Position numbers and translations under genes: made by a program. Of a stretch of 64,000 bases of DNA, positions 1-12,076 are shown in pieces. Under the pieces are notes generated by a model. That model saw only the letters and a program-made list of their open reading frames with translations, was not told the DNA's origin and did no database searches. The stretch comes from Melastoma dodecandrum (Eukaryota; Streptophyta; Magnoliopsida; Myrtales; Melastomataceae), in NCBI GenBank assembly GCA_029817715.1, contig JARUPY010000154.1:1329501-1393500 (forward strand). The letters are read 5' to 3'. How positions within the stretch are numbered: position 1 is the first letter of the stretch; the number at the start of each line of letters is the position of its first letter.

Positions 1-2101
1 CTATGCCTTAGAAACGGCAGCATATATGCTAAACCGAGTTCCAACCAAGGCTGCAGATAAGACACCATATGAGTTATGGTTTGGGAAAAAACCAAACCTG
101 TCTTATCTCAAAGTATGGGGTTGCGATGCTTATGTGAAGAACGATAGTTCTGATAAGCCTGCAAGATCCATCAAGTGTATGTTTGTAGGTTATCCCAAAG
201 AAACAAAAGGATATTATTTTTATCTTCCAAGTGAGCACAAAGTTATTATTGCTCGATATGCTGCCATTTTAGAAAGAGAGATTATTTCTAAAAGGGGTAG
301 TGGGAGTAAAATAAGTCTGGAAGAAATTTCAGACACTACAGACAAGTTGAAAAATGAACAGTTTGATATGGAGATAGTACCACAAGTACAAGTAACTCCA
401 TTACCATAACTTGTTTAAGAAACGCAAGATATACGTAAGTCTACGAGAGTACATCGAGAACCCGAGAGATATGAGTGGATTATAACACAACATGAGGATG
501 TACTACTCGTCGAGAACGACGAACCGTTGACTTATGAGGAAGCAGTTGCTTCAATAGATTCCGAGAAATGGCTAGATCCTATGAATTCCGAAATGGACTC
601 CATGTATACCAACCAAGTTTGGGAGTTAGTAGATGTACCAATTGGGATAAAACCTATTGGATGCAAGTGGGTCTTCAAGAAGAAGATCGACATAGATGGG
701 AATGTTAATACCATTAAAGCAAGGCTAGTGGCAAAAGGTTTCACTTAACGTCAAGGGATCGACTATGATGAAACATTTTCGCCAGTTGCAATGCTGAAGT
801 CTATTCGGATTTTACTTGCTATTGCAGCTTACAAAGATTACGAGATCTGGCAAATGGACGTTAAAACTGCTTTCTTAAATGGAAGGCTAGAGGAGGAAGT
901 GTACATGGTACAACCTCCTGGTTTTATAATGTCCGAGAATACAGATAAAGTGTGTAAGCTGAAGAGATCCATTTATGGATTAAAGCAAGCTTCTCGGAGC
1001 TGGAACATAAGATTTGATGAAGCGATTAAGGATTTTGGCTTCATCAAGAATCCAGATGAACCTTGCTTTTATAAAAGGGTTAGTGGGAGCAGTATTGTCT
1101 TCCTAGTACTGTATGTTGACGATATACTTCTTGTTGGAAATGATAAGTTTAGCCTAGAATCTACTAAAGATTGGCTGAATAAGTGTTTTGCAATGAAGGA
1201 TCTTGGGGAAGCGACTTATATCTTAGGTATTAGAATATACTGAGATCGACAAAGAAGACTGCTAGGGCTAAGTCAAAGTACATATATTGACAAGGTACTA
1301 AAGAGATTCAATATGCAAGATTCCAAGAGAGGATTCTTGCCACTGTCACATGGTATACAACTCTCCAAGGCGATGTGTCCACAGACACTAGAGGAGAGAA
1401 ATAGAATGGGTACGATACCATATGCTTCGGCTATTGGATCCATCATGTATGCTATGACATGTACAAGACCTGATGTATAGTATGCTTTGAGCATGACAAG
1501 TAGATATCAGGGTGATCCTGGAGAGGGTCATTGGACAGCAGTCAAAACTATCCTCAAGTATCTAAGAAGAACAAAAGATATGTTCGTGGTCTATGGAGGC
1601 GATGAGGAATTGATTGTCAGAGGATATACCGACGCCAGTTTCCAGACAGATCGTGACGATCTAAAATCGCAGCTGGGTTACGTATTTTGTCTAAATGGAG
1701 CAGCTGTTTGCTGGAAAAGTTCAAAGCAAGCAACAGTTGCGGATTCTACAGCAGAGTCCGAGTACATAGCAGCTTCAGAAGCAGCAAAAGAAGCTGTTTG
1801 GATCAAGAATTTTATGACAGAACTTGAAGTGGTTCCTAGTAGTCCTGGTCCAGTTCTACAATACTGTGACAACAATGCTGCCATAACACAGGCAAAGGAA
1901 CCAAGGTCTCACCAGCGATCCAAGCATGTACTACGGAAATATCACATCCTTAGAGAGATTGTTCAGAGGGGTGATGTATTAGTAAGTAAAGTAGACACTA
2001 ACGAGAATATCGCAGATCCACTCACTAAGGCCTTACCTCAGCAGAAACATGAGTCCCATATGAGGGGCCTAGGACTGAGAGTTCATAGTGCTTGGCAATA
2101 G
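1..2101 (+). pseudogene. Ty1/copia polyprotein, 3' part (integrase C-terminus, reverse transcriptase, RNase H), broken by stops
   Basis: One reading frame (positions 2 modulo 3) runs from the window edge to the stop at 2101. It carries the end of integrase, then reverse transcriptase with the YVDDILLVG active-site motif near 1111-1137 and the WQMDVKTAFLNG motif near 848-883, then RNase H ending in the usual copia SKHVLRKYH and ADPLTK signatures. The frame holds five in-frame stops at 407-409, 416-418, 746-748, 1241-1243 and 1478-1480 and no frameshift. In copia elements this region makes cDNA and degrades the RNA strand. The 5' half (gag, protease, 5' LTR) lies outside the window. The element is surely dead as a coding unit. 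Confidence 0.93.
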
Positions 2102-2105
2102 TGCA

Positions 2106-2114
2106 AGTGGGAGA
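2106..2114 (+). other. Polypurine tract of the copia element
   Basis: The purine-rich run AGTGGGAGA lies between the polyprotein stop and the TGTTAG start of the 3' LTR, where plus-strand priming occurs in copia elements. The call rests on position and composition. Confidence 0.7.
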
Positions 2115-2116
2115 TT

Positions 2117-3650
2117 GTTAGTGTGTGCACGTATGTGCCAAGACACTTTGTAATATATGTGAATAGTTGTTAATAAAGGCAAGTATTTACTGTTTATTAA
2201 TTACTTTTCTGCTCGTAATTAACTTTACGGTAAAGTCCCATAGATTGATTATTTGTCAATCTAAAATTGTCCTTGATCGGATAGATGTTTAGATGGGACA
2301 TAAACATCTAGATCAACGTCGAGTATAACTTAGGTCGAGTTAGACCAAGGGATGGATGTTCAAGTTATACTCGGGGGTGCCTAAGTTTAGGGTACACTGG
2401 ACACGACCCGTTTATAGAGAATACCACATATTAAACGTCATTGGTCACTTCTCTTGTTGAACGAGTATAACTGATCTCCTGACTTGAGACCTCCATTTAT
2501 TATATGCGTGGAGTTGTTCACTTTGATGCCGTTAAAAGCAGTCTTTAATCGGATTGTGAGTAATACGGTTATTGGGTGTGCAGCGAAGCGTAGAGAGGAT
2601 AGTGTTGAGTCAATATAGGATTCATCGCTCTCTTGGATTAGAGAGTTGACATCATGGCCTCTTGATTGAGATATTAATGATTTTAAACACACGGCCGTGG
2701 AGGAATGTTTATCATTCAAGTTAAGATCTATTATATCTCAGAAATCAAGTAAAATGATTAATTCAGTGATGACACATAATGCACTGAATTAATCAGGATG
2801 TCGGTGAGATGAAGAGATTGAATTACACAGAAATCGGTTCATAGCGGTTTTGGTTCATGACCAACATTCTATTACGTTGGGTGACTGAAAACTATTGCTA
2901 GACGGTTACCTCAGTCTATGTATGGATGTACATTGCCTTCGTATATAGAACCTAGGTGGCTGCACGCAAAAGCACATAGACACGGACATTGTTGTTTAAT
3001 TCTAATGGATATTAGAATTATAAATTTTCAGAATTAGAATTTGTAGGACTACAAATTTATTCTGAAATATCGGAAGCATAAAATCCTAATGTTGGATTTA
3101 ATTTAGTAGAATGTGTCTAATTTACGGATAAAGTTTTAATGATTATATTATATTATTAATAATAATTATTATATTATTATAATATTATTATATTATTATA
3201 AAATCATAAGTGAGACGTCAATGCTATATTAGTAGCTTTGCTACGTGTGTTGATTGAATTAATTTCAATTGTTAAATTATGAATGACGGTACCCTCTCAG
3301 ATAAGTAATCTCACCTTATAAATTGAGGTTCGAGCTTGCACAGAGAGTAAGAATAAGGAAAGAAAAGAAAAAGAGTACGGTCGGAGAATCGTATTTTCCG
3401 CTGAAAAGCTTCCGAGAGTTACGGAATCTCCAAGGACTAGCATCAATTGGAGATCGTCGTGCTCGTGTCACGTGTGCGTGGATACTTCTAGAGGAGTCAC
3501 GTTTGGGACTCTTAAAGCTCGCATCCAATACAACAAGGTATATGTTTTGTTTAACGTTATTATCCAATTTATACGTATCGCATAGATCCGGGACTGTGTT
3601 TCAAACAGTATTTTTCGAAACGAGTTTCCGCTGCGCCCGGTGAAAACCCA
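2117..3650 (+). repeat. 3' LTR of the Ty1/copia element
   Basis: The LTR starts with TGTTAG just after the polypurine tract. It holds a TATA box (CTTATAAATT, about 3314-3323) preceded by an AT-rich block at 3130-3200, a (A/G)-rich leader, and an ACAAGGTAT and TTTCCGCTGCGC-type end common in copia LTRs. The left edge is firm (TG at 2117-2118). The right edge is placed at 3650, give or take about 8 bases, because KAO coding sequence resumes by 3662 and the partner LTR and target duplication lie outside the window. Confidence 0.75.
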
Positions 3651-3661
3651 TCACTGCCCCC

Positions 3662-4077
3662 GACTCTAAAAGATTCAATCCATCAAGGTGGAAGGTAAAG
3701 CTTCCCAAAATTTTCCCATTGTTAACCAAAGAGCTCTTCATATGACGAGAACGCAGATGCCAATCATTTCTCGTCAGGATTTCACACCAAGGCCTGGGAC
3801 TTTTCTTCCATTCGGAGCGGGTGGCCGTTTGTGCCCCGGAAAGGACCTCGCCAAATTGGAGATAGCCATTTTCCTTCATCACTTCCTACTCAACTATAGG
3901 TATAGACACGCCTTCGTTTAACTGGTCTCCGAGCATTTGGCATTGCTTGATGTGTTGTTCTATGGCAGGCTGGAGAGGGCCGACCCAAAAGGAACGACAC
4001 AATACTTGCCGCACACAAGGCCTAAAGGCAACTGCTTGGCGAGGATCAGGAAGCTGTCTTCTCCCTCAACGGCTTGA
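3662..4077 (+). pseudogene. KAO: ent-kaurenoic acid oxidase (CYP88A) 3' end, cut by the copia insertion
   Basis: Three exons join in phase: 3662-3694 ([11 protein letters not shown]), 3778-3899 and 3969-4077. Together they give the P450 haem-binding loop ([13 protein letters not shown], with the axial Cys), the following [18 protein letters not shown] helix and the family-specific tail LPHTRPKGNCLARI before the TGA. Donors GTAAAG and GTATAG and acceptors TCAG and GCAG are all present. This combination is typical of KAO, the ER enzyme that turns ent-kaurenoic acid into GA12 in gibberellin synthesis. Upstream of residue D at 3662 the sequence becomes the copia LTR, so the gene is interrupted inside an exon. 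Whether the 5' exons survive beyond the element is not visible here. These last exons show no frame damage of their own. Confidence 0.8.
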
Positions 4078-5066
4078 ATAAATCGACAAAGTGAAATGGG
4101 GAAGGATGGGAGCACCGGTCCTTAAAGATTTGGAATCGATGTTTGTAAGCTTGGCTCCCTGGGATGTTGTGTCGAGGGGCCTGGCATGATGTTGCTTGAA
4201 TAAGATGCTCTCAAATAATAACCATGGTTAATCTGACTCCCCCCATCATCAGGCGTTATCAAATGTTGGAATGACATTCAAATTTTCATGTAGAAGTACT
4301 TTTAAGGAAACCACGTGATCAGATGAAGTTGCGACAGGCACAGTCAGTTCGCCAAAGCTGTAGACTGATCGACTGAACACTAGCTAATCCTTGTACAATA
4401 GATGTTTCAGACCTTGATCAGACATGGTGGAGAGGAATTATTATGACTTGCTTGTTCCACAATCTGGGGGAGAAGTGTTCCGATTAAGCCAAAGTGCGTA
4501 GCGGCAGCATCATCCAACGTGAAGCTAAGGTCGACTGTGACAGCCATGCCTTAGAAAGGACTTCTTTTCAAAGGAAACTAGCCCGTGAACTCCGCCTTCG
4601 ATTTGTGAAGCACCAGTTCGTACCTGTGAAAGACATACAAAACGAGAGACGAGTTTGACCTGTTGGTGACCAAAATGAATCTACTTGGCTAACAAATAGG
4701 ATCCATTGACAGAGCTGTGAACATTGCGCATCCAGTCAGAAGTGAGAAATTCGAGGTCTTCGGGGCATCATGTCGTCCACACACTTGTAAGCCAAACTGA
4801 AACTCATTTTTTTCTTTCCTAGAAGACCCTAAAAGAGCATTAAGGATGTATTCTATCAAATGGATACTCAGCAGGCTGAATAGGTAAATAAGCAGGATGG
4901 CAGAAATAAGTCACCCGGCACAAATACAACTCAAGTAGCAAAATACATTTTTTGTACAGTTTCGGACAGCGCCACCCACCTCCTGCCCACCTACCATGTG
5001 GTGTCGGTGCCCCCAGATCAGTTGATCACAGAATAGGATTAACAAGATGGGAATCACAAAACATAC
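4078..5066. other. Intergenic, no gene recognised
   Basis: KAO 3' flank and unassigned single-copy-looking sequence. No ORF here resembles a known family. The short plus-strand ORF at 4952-5194 is the reverse of the CYSTM-like remnant. Confidence 0.6.
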
Positions 5067-5330
5067 CATCCTTCAATGAACCCGCGTTCTTTCTGGGGTG
5101 GAGGAGGTGGTGGTGGTGGCTGCAAACGACCACTATACACCCAGAGGAGGCGCCACGGGAGGTCCCTGGTAAGGAGGACCTGCAAACCAAATGAAATACT
5201 TATGATCGCTTCACTACTATGATCAACCATTTAAGTCGATACTAAGTAACCGCTGCGATAAGAGATTAATAGTTTTAATTACTTGAGGAGGAGGAGGATA
5301 GGGATATGCATACTTCAGATCATTCATCAT
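5067..5330 (-). pseudogene. CYSTM-like (Pro-rich N-terminus) small protein, decayed
   Basis: On the minus strand, exon 1 (5330-5283) reads MMNDLKYAYPYPPPPQ and ends at a GT donor. An acceptor (TTTGCAG) starts exon 2 at 5179, which in one frame gives GPPYQGPPVAPP and in another gives a run of eight prolines then QKERGFIEG, ending at a GTATGT donor at 5066. Proline and tyrosine repeats followed by an E-G-F-(I/L)-E-G-C step is the layout of cysteine-rich transmembrane module (CYSTM) proteins. Two frames are needed, and no Cys-rich transmembrane exon follows, so it appears frameshifted and 3' truncated. Family assignment is an inference from a short match. Confidence 0.42.
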
Positions 5331-5344
5331 CTCCGGATCAAAAA

Positions 5345-6180
5345 ATCAAACACAAACCCCCCCCCCCCTGGCAACTCTTCGAATCGGAAACAGAGAAAGG
5401 AAGAACGTCCAGAAGTAATAGATGTATCGTCGGTGGTTGTGATAATTAAGGAATCTTAGCGGGGCAGCACACATCTGCTTCCTGAATGTTGCATCTCCTT
5501 ACGGTGCTCAGATTCATCCATCTTCCATGCCGGCAGAAGAAATTCGAACTCGAGTCCTCAAATCAGTCTGGATAAGGTTACCCCGTATTCATGGGATCAT
5601 TACCCAAGGTTTTACTGGAATGCATCCGCTTCAGTTGTCATTCGGACAGTTCCAAAGTCAAGAAATCTCATCTGCTTTCAGGAGTAGTAGTCCTCTGGCT
5701 GTCTAGACATGGCTGATTACTCTGCATTCGCGTTCTGCCTCCGCGGCTTAGGAATGCGTGGACGAGAAGAGAACCACAATTTACGTCAACTGTCTGGTAA
5801 TGAACGGGACCGGTTTCGTGTGATCTTAATAATTTGATTCAGAACCAGACCAGAGAAGAGGAACAACCAAAACAGGAAGGGTGTGCAGATGAACTGGCCC
5901 TTCAATGGATGCGTTCTACATAAGCCCGACGGCCGTCGGGCGCTCGGCCTGGTGGGGCGGGCGTACACTGTGGTCTAAGTTCGGTATATTTCTAATAAAA
6001 TTTTCATTAAGCAAAATTGTCTTTTCTATAATTTACAAAATTTTGATGAATTTATTCAAAATTATTAAGTCAACTATTCTTATACATACAAATTCATAAT
6101 TTTTTTAGCGTCTATTCATGAACTCGTGTCATAATAAATGTCACAACATTCATCAATTCTCGTCTAATTCATTTTACACA
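5345..6180. other. Intergenic, no gene recognised
   Basis: Contains a short C-run (about 5360-5369) and AT-rich sequence. The first unit of the NAC segmental duplication begins at about 6110. Confidence 0.6.
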
Positions 6181-6189
6181 AATGAATTG

Positions 6190-6412
6190 AGAAGAATTTT
6201 AGGTGATATTCGTGCATCACCCCACCTCGTGGGGATTCCCACCGAGACCTCGAGTATTCGAGTTCTCCACACGTTGTGGTCACCGTGTTCTTCAAGTAAT
6301 GATTGACGAGCTCGTGATTTGCAGCAGATGGAGACTCGCTAGACCAGTCCGGATCATCAGCTCGGCCGGACCTCGGATCAGCCGGGTCCGACCAGGCAGG
6401 ACCCTCATGATT
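6190..6412 (-). pseudogene. NAC-domain remnant 1, internally deleted
   Basis: Read on the minus strand, one frame gives SAANHELVNHYLKNTV near 6330-6280, matching NAC subdomain A (D/E-E-L-V-x-H-Y-L-K). After about 25 unrelated residues it continues to GGVMHEYHL (6225-6200), which is the end of NAC subdomain D/E. The roughly 100 residues that should lie between are missing. No intact start is present and a stop lies upstream in frame. The 11044-11250 remnant has the same fusion. Confidence 0.6.
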
Positions 6413-6419
6413 TTAAGCA

Positions 6420-7470
6420 GGAAAGGGCACAAGAAACTGTGGACAGGTGCGGAGAGGAAGAAGATGATGAAAGAAGGGGGAGAGGACAGCTGTGACTGTG
6501 GGTAAGAAACTCATTAGCCCCTCTCTATTTATAAAATCAATTGTTATTATTATATTATTATTGTTGTTATGATCCATTTCCATACCCACCTTAAGAAGTT
6601 ATTTCAAAAAAGAAACATAATGTGGACCATGGGACCACCCTTTTGAGCAAAGGCAAAGATGCTTTTCAGCTTTTTGGACTTTTGTCGGTCTTTCTTGGTT
6701 TTTTTGTCCTTTCGGACATCTTTGTAAACCTCATGTGGAAGTTATGATGTTACTTCAATTCTGAAACCAGGAGCTGTGTGAACTGAACGGACATCAAACT
6801 CCAACTGGAATCCTCTTTCTTCCTTCCTTTTACTTTGCTCATAGATTCGAATCGTGGGGGACAAGTTTTCTTTCGTTTTATTGTTATTTTATTTGACACC
6901 GACATCATCAAGTTTGATTGTAATTAATATCATATAATGAAAAGTTTTGATCTTTTCAAACACGGACTACAAAAAAGTAAAATTTTTAAAATTCGAAATT
7001 TTACGAAATTCGAACTCGGAAAATTCACCATTGGCGACAATAGTCCCACGGTCGGACTTTGTGTTTACTCCTATTCCAAAACTTGTATTTATTTATATCT
7101 ATTTTTGAGGAGTCGAGTTCAAAATTATCGAGTCGATTTTTTTAGTCTTAAAAACTTAAAATTAATATAAATTTGAAATATTTTTATATTCGAATTCTTT
7201 GAAATGTCGAAATTTTGTTCTTACTAAAAAAAACTAAATCTTTTAGGAGAAAAATTAGACTGATTAAATAAAATTGTAAAGGACAGTAGTAAGTTTTGGC
7301 GAACGATCTTCCAGTAATACGATGAAACCCACGGAGGGGGTACAACTCCACAACCACGAGAACGAATTCAAACTCGAAATGCAATGTCTGAAACCAAACA
7401 TTGCTCCCACAACAAATACAGTAGTACGATGGCATTGATGATGCTTCAGGAGACTATTCGGGGGAGGTTT
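6420..7470. other. Intergenic, AT-rich, no gene recognised
   Basis: Low-complexity AT-rich sequence between the NAC remnant and the 3' end of the first NAC gene. No ORF shows a recognisable domain. Confidence 0.55.
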
Positions 7471-7474
7471 TTGG

Positions 7475-8496
7475 CTAATCCCATAATTCGGATAAGAAGA
7501 TTCCATCCTCATAATCAGAACCACAACTGAGAGTATTACTGCTGCTGATGCTGCTGCTGCAGATGCACCCACCCCCGCCATCAATTTGTTCATCGCAAGT
7601 AAAGTCATGTTGATGTTCATCATGCCACCACGACTCCGGGACCTCGGGAATCTGATGTTAACAACAGATTTGAAGATCATCAAAAGCAACTGCACGAGGG
7701 ATTTGATTCCAGGAAACCATAGTGGGCTGTTAGTAGTCGATGAAATCACCCAGTTTCGTTTGGTCTTACGCATACCTGTGGAGTTACTTGGTTTTCCCCT
7801 TGGTTTGCGATATTGCTACGACCGCGAGAGGCTGCATCTAGCTCAATAATGAATTCAGATGATGGACGGTGAGGCCATGTCTCCTTGAACATACTGTTAG
7901 TTATCCGACACAGCACTAGATTGTCCTACAGAAAGTGGTTAAAATGATAGGGAATGGGAAATAAAAGACAAGGAAAGAAACCATCTAATTAACAGCAGCA
8001 ATGGGGAATTGAAATTCCAGTGAGGCGATGATCTTACTGTCGGGCCTTGGTGGCCCCTAACCGTTTGCTCAGAGCGAGAATTTAGGTGATATTCATGCAT
8101 CGAGAAGGGGGACGCCTTTCCGAGTTGTTGTTGACCCTCATGGAACATGGAGATCTTCTTGAACCCAATCTCCACCCCATCCCTGCCCCATACAGTATGT
8201 TCCTCGCCAGTGTACTTCCAAAACCCAGACGGGGTCTTCCTGTTCTTCTCTTCTTGGATGCAGTAGAAGAAGCACTCCCTGCCATCGGACTGCAGGTCCG
8301 ACATCTCATTGTACATCTCGAAGAGGTCTTGTGGGTCCAATTGGTAGATGTTGAACTCAGGGATCACTTGGCTGGCCTCCTGAAGGCCTCCTAACTTCCT
8401 CTTCAAGTGATCATTGATGAGCTCAACGTCCGTAGGGTACAAACACTGCTCCACAGGCCACAGTTCTCCATGTGCCAGTCTCCCCACACTTCCCAT
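7475..8496 (-). CDS. Divergent NAC-domain transcription factor 1, three exons
   Basis: Exons on the minus strand are 8496-8038, 7925-7776 and 7651-7475, joined in phase 0 with GT-AG borders (GTAAGA, GTATGC), giving 261 residues. The NAC domain occupies about residues 8-165. It has a divergent subdomain A (CLYPTDVELINDHLKRKL), a GFWKYTGEEHTVWG block in place of GYWKATGKDR, SMHEYHL at the end of exon 1 and LVLCRI at the start of exon 2. The C-terminal tail is Ser/Gly-rich and acidic (CGSDYEDGILLSELWD), as expected for an activation tail. NAC proteins bind DNA as dimers in the nucleus. The unusual point is that the usual first NAC intron (after the DLP-like position, here DLFE) is absent. The start ATG at 8496 is the one next to subdomain A. 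This is one copy of a tandem pair with 12077-13114. Confidence 0.78.
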
Positions 8497-11040
8497 GATT
8501 GAAGAACAATTTTGATGGTTGGTGTTTGATAATTTACTGAATATATATGCAAATAGTTTTACATAAAGTTGGGGTCTTGCTGATTGGTGTTTGATGCTTT
8601 TTGCTCTTTCTATCGAGGGTTCAGTCTTCCACAACAAGGCAGGCATCGCTACTTTTGGAATGTCTCTGTGAAGCCGGTTAAGCCGGTTACCCTTCCACTC
8701 GGACGAGGCTCGGTTAGCCTATGTGTATAGTCCTCAAGACGACATGTGCCTTTAAGATTTACGTAGCCAATGATCGAGATTCACATAGTTTGTAGTGACC
8801 GGGAAATGCTTTTTCTAGCTTTCTGTCAAGCTTCCTTTTATCTGCATACTTTCTTTTCTATTTAGTTCCTATCACAATTCAATTGGTGTAGCTCGTTAAT
8901 GTGTGAAGAAGAGGGATTCCCATTCCCGAGAGTGAAGTCTGCCTAGAGGTGAATCCGGGGCCGGGGATAGCATATAGCATTACGACTAACCAGTGATCAT
9001 AGATCTCTTCAAATGATTCACTCAATGTGAGATTTAGAAACATGGAAGATCGACACCTGATGCGAAAAGTTGCTGCTCTAGTCTTCCTGACACAGTAACC
9101 ATTCGTTTGGCATCAATATGAGGCAAAAGTCATTTTAACCAGTTCCGTGTCGATTTATAATAGATGGAATCAGTTGAATGGGATGGAGTTGTTAATTTGG
9201 ACAAGAATAGTGTTCGGTGTAAAATATTATAATTGAATAAGTGCGCATTCGTGCTGACAAGGGAATCATCAATAACTAAAGTATGCAATCAAGGAGAGTG
9301 CCCAGGACTCGTTGAAGATAGATGTTCTCGGATTGCTCATCCTTGTTTGACATCGATGCATCGTGTTTATAATTGAAGAAGTTCTTGTTCAAAGAAAAGG
9401 CGAGGAGGAGAGTGTAGGAGAAGAACAGCAGACCCAACGCGGAGGAGGAAGGAGGAAGAAGAAGAAAGGGAGGAGGAAGGACGCTACAGAACTTTCCTGG
9501 ATTTGGGAATAATTCGTCCTTTCCCATTTTCATTACACCCTCGAGATACTTATACACAGCCTTACAACAATAATCGAATCAACACTGGGATTATTGAGTT
9601 TGTTATTCATTTGTGTTAGCCGGAAACTTTGTCACTGCCTACTGCTGCTGCGTGACTGAGTCTGTTATACCTGAACTTGTTATATTCTGGCTGTCTCGAT
9701 TTGTTCTTGGGCGGGATCGGACCAGGTTAGTAGTTTGAGTTGGGCTTATTTCATCACTAATCAACCCCCAACATCAACTAGATCCATCAAGAAACTTTGG
9801 ATGTTTGATCAACCAGAGATTGACAAGCTGTATTCGATAATCCGACAACTCAGCGACATCAACCAGGACACGATCCCACATGCTTCATTGACAACTACAA
9901 AATTTTTGAGGGAGACAATTGTCTTTGATACTCTTCAGGTTTCCATCTTGTTTTAGCTTTCAATCCGTACGACACAAAATTTCACCGGAGGGAAATTTTC
10001 TTGGGATAGTTGGTCATCGGTGGATCCAAACTGAGCATGCCGGGGATGGGAAGAAAAGAAAGGCTTTTTATTCTCGGTTCGTGGTGAGAAAAGTGCACCA
10101 GAATGAGGAAATGATAGCTCGCCTCTTGCGGGCAATGATCACGGAGCAGAGCTTGCAGAGCTGCAAGTTTACTATCGACTAAAAGTGGCATGAGTCAAGC
10201 AGGAAACGGAAGCAGGGAATGAGAATCAGAAGCAGTTCTCTTTCTGAGGTGAATGTGATCCCATTCAGCGGCAATGGGATTGATCCTGGACCAAACTGGA
10301 CAGTGAAATCCTCTGTTTTGTGTTGCAGAAAAATAATCCTCCAATGGATCTGGAGGCTATGAATATCAAGGGAACTTCCAGACAGGTAAGAATTAAAATC
10401 AACGCATAATCCCCCCCCCCCCCCCCAATCGGCCTAGTTGAATGCCTGCACCGTAGTGTGAACAATAATCAGGGTACCCATCGAGGGCGAATTTGCAGCC
10501 TAAGTTTCGAATATTGCGAACTGAAAACAACATGTCCATTCAGCAAAATGCTCACGAGCACATGATATACAAAAACTGTGGTCGGTCGACCAAGTCACGG
10601 ACAAACTCGATCTATATTCCAGTAAATACAGTATCTTTGTACCATGAGGCAATTCGTGTCAATCATATACCCCGACGCAAAAACATCAGATGTTGGGTTG
10701 AACTAAAGGGCAAGAAAATCCTTTGTGACGCTTTCCGTTAAATGAAGACAGTTCAATTGGGTAGCCCCAGAGAGAGAGAGAGAGAGAGGAACCACTGGAA
10801 TCTGGAAAGCAAAGAATGGGAAATCGAGGCGTAGATCACTGGCTCGGTGAATTGATCTGGACACGCACACAAGCAGCCCGACAATCACAAAGCACTGCAG
10901 CAACTCGATCAATAACAATAAATGGATACAGTTTCGTTTCGTCGTACTCTTCTGCCTTGCACAAATCCCTGAATCACAATAAATGTCACAACATTCATCC
11001 GTCCTCCCTAATCCATTTTAAAACAATAAAACTGGACGTT
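8497..11040. other. Intergenic, duplicated spacer, no gene recognised
   Basis: The promoter side of NAC 1 (8497-8790) is similar to the region upstream of NAC 2, including the shared AAGCCGGTTAAGCCGGT near 8671. The segment 9990-10180 matches 13800-13990. A C-run lies at about 10409-10425 and a GA microsatellite at 10771-10787. Short ORFs (such as 9276-9557 minus and 9919-10182 plus) show no known domain. Confidence 0.55.
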
Positions 11041-11043
11041 TTA

Positions 11044-11250
11044 GGTGATACTCGTGCATCACCCCTTAGGGAGGGAATTCTCCCCTAGACCTCCAGGATA
11101 GAAGGTCTCCACTCGTGTGTTTCCACCGTGTTTATCAAGTAATGATTGACGAGCCCCTGAAGAGAGGTCCGGTACCCCCCAAATGCCCGACGAGATCTAC
11201 TCTGCCGGTCCTCGAACTTCCAGCGTTGAGGCAAAGCGAGGTTCCTCATG
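11044..11250 (-). pseudogene. NAC-domain remnant 2, internally deleted
   Basis: Minus-strand reading from the ATG at 11250 gives GGYRTSLQGLVNHYLINTV, a recognisable NAC subdomain A, then a stop near 11087. A different frame then gives MHEYHL at about 11066-11049. It aligns base for base in patches with 6190-6412, with the same join of subdomain A to the end of subdomain D/E, so both descend from one deleted ancestor. Downstream on the minus strand lies a shared block (ATAAATGTCACAACATTCAT at about 10980-10999 and 6130-6149). Confidence 0.58.
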
Positions 11251-12076
11251 ATTGAGGCATCAAAAAGAGAGAAACTTCAGGAGGTGATGAGGCTGAGTGC
11301 AGCGGGACAACAACAACAAGAAGAAGAAGAAGATGATGAAGACGATAATAGTCCAAGTGAAGATGTTGAGAACAAAGAAGGAGATGTCACCCTCTACTTA
11401 TACAGTCACTTTTTAGAAAAATTATATGGATATTTTAATTTGTGGGCTCAGTTTTTACCCGCCTCAGGAAGTTGGGAAAGTTATGCCTGATTGCGTACAA
11501 TGGTGGACCCCAAAACTTATCATCCCCCCCTTGTCGGACAAGGCAAAGAAAAAGATGATTGATTCCATTTCCCCTTTACCACTTTTTTTTTTTTAAAAAA
11601 AAAAAAGATTTTCTAGTTCTTCGTCTGTTTTGGGTCTTGTCCTTTTTCCATTGCGTCGTGACTGAGAAGCCTTGTAAGGACTAAACTTCTTAGTTGGAAA
11701 CTGGGAAATGCTTGTATAATTCTGAAACAAAGCTTAAGACATCGTCTTTTTGTCTAGTTAAGTTTCGAACTGAATTCACCTGAAATTATATGATTGGGGC
11801 TTGTTAGATTATGTGATGAGTTTCATGTCCTTGTAATTTCTGGATATCCGAATGTTTTCCATAATTAAGACGATGGCTCTCCGGGCAACGAAAGCCATCA
11901 AGCAAATTTTCATAAACATACACTGCAATTCTTACAACAACATCGCACACCAACACACACAAACAAACTAAAATCCCTGGATTTCGCTGATCGATATTCC
12001 ACATAACATGATAGCCGCGACTAACACACGCTAAAATACATCGTGACACTAATTGATGATAGGATTTTTGTGGTTC
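11251..12076. other. Intergenic, no gene recognised
   Basis: Includes a (GAA/GAT)n acidic-coding microsatellite at 11315-11350 and a poly-T/poly-A run at 11585-11606. No gene is supported. Confidence 0.55.
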
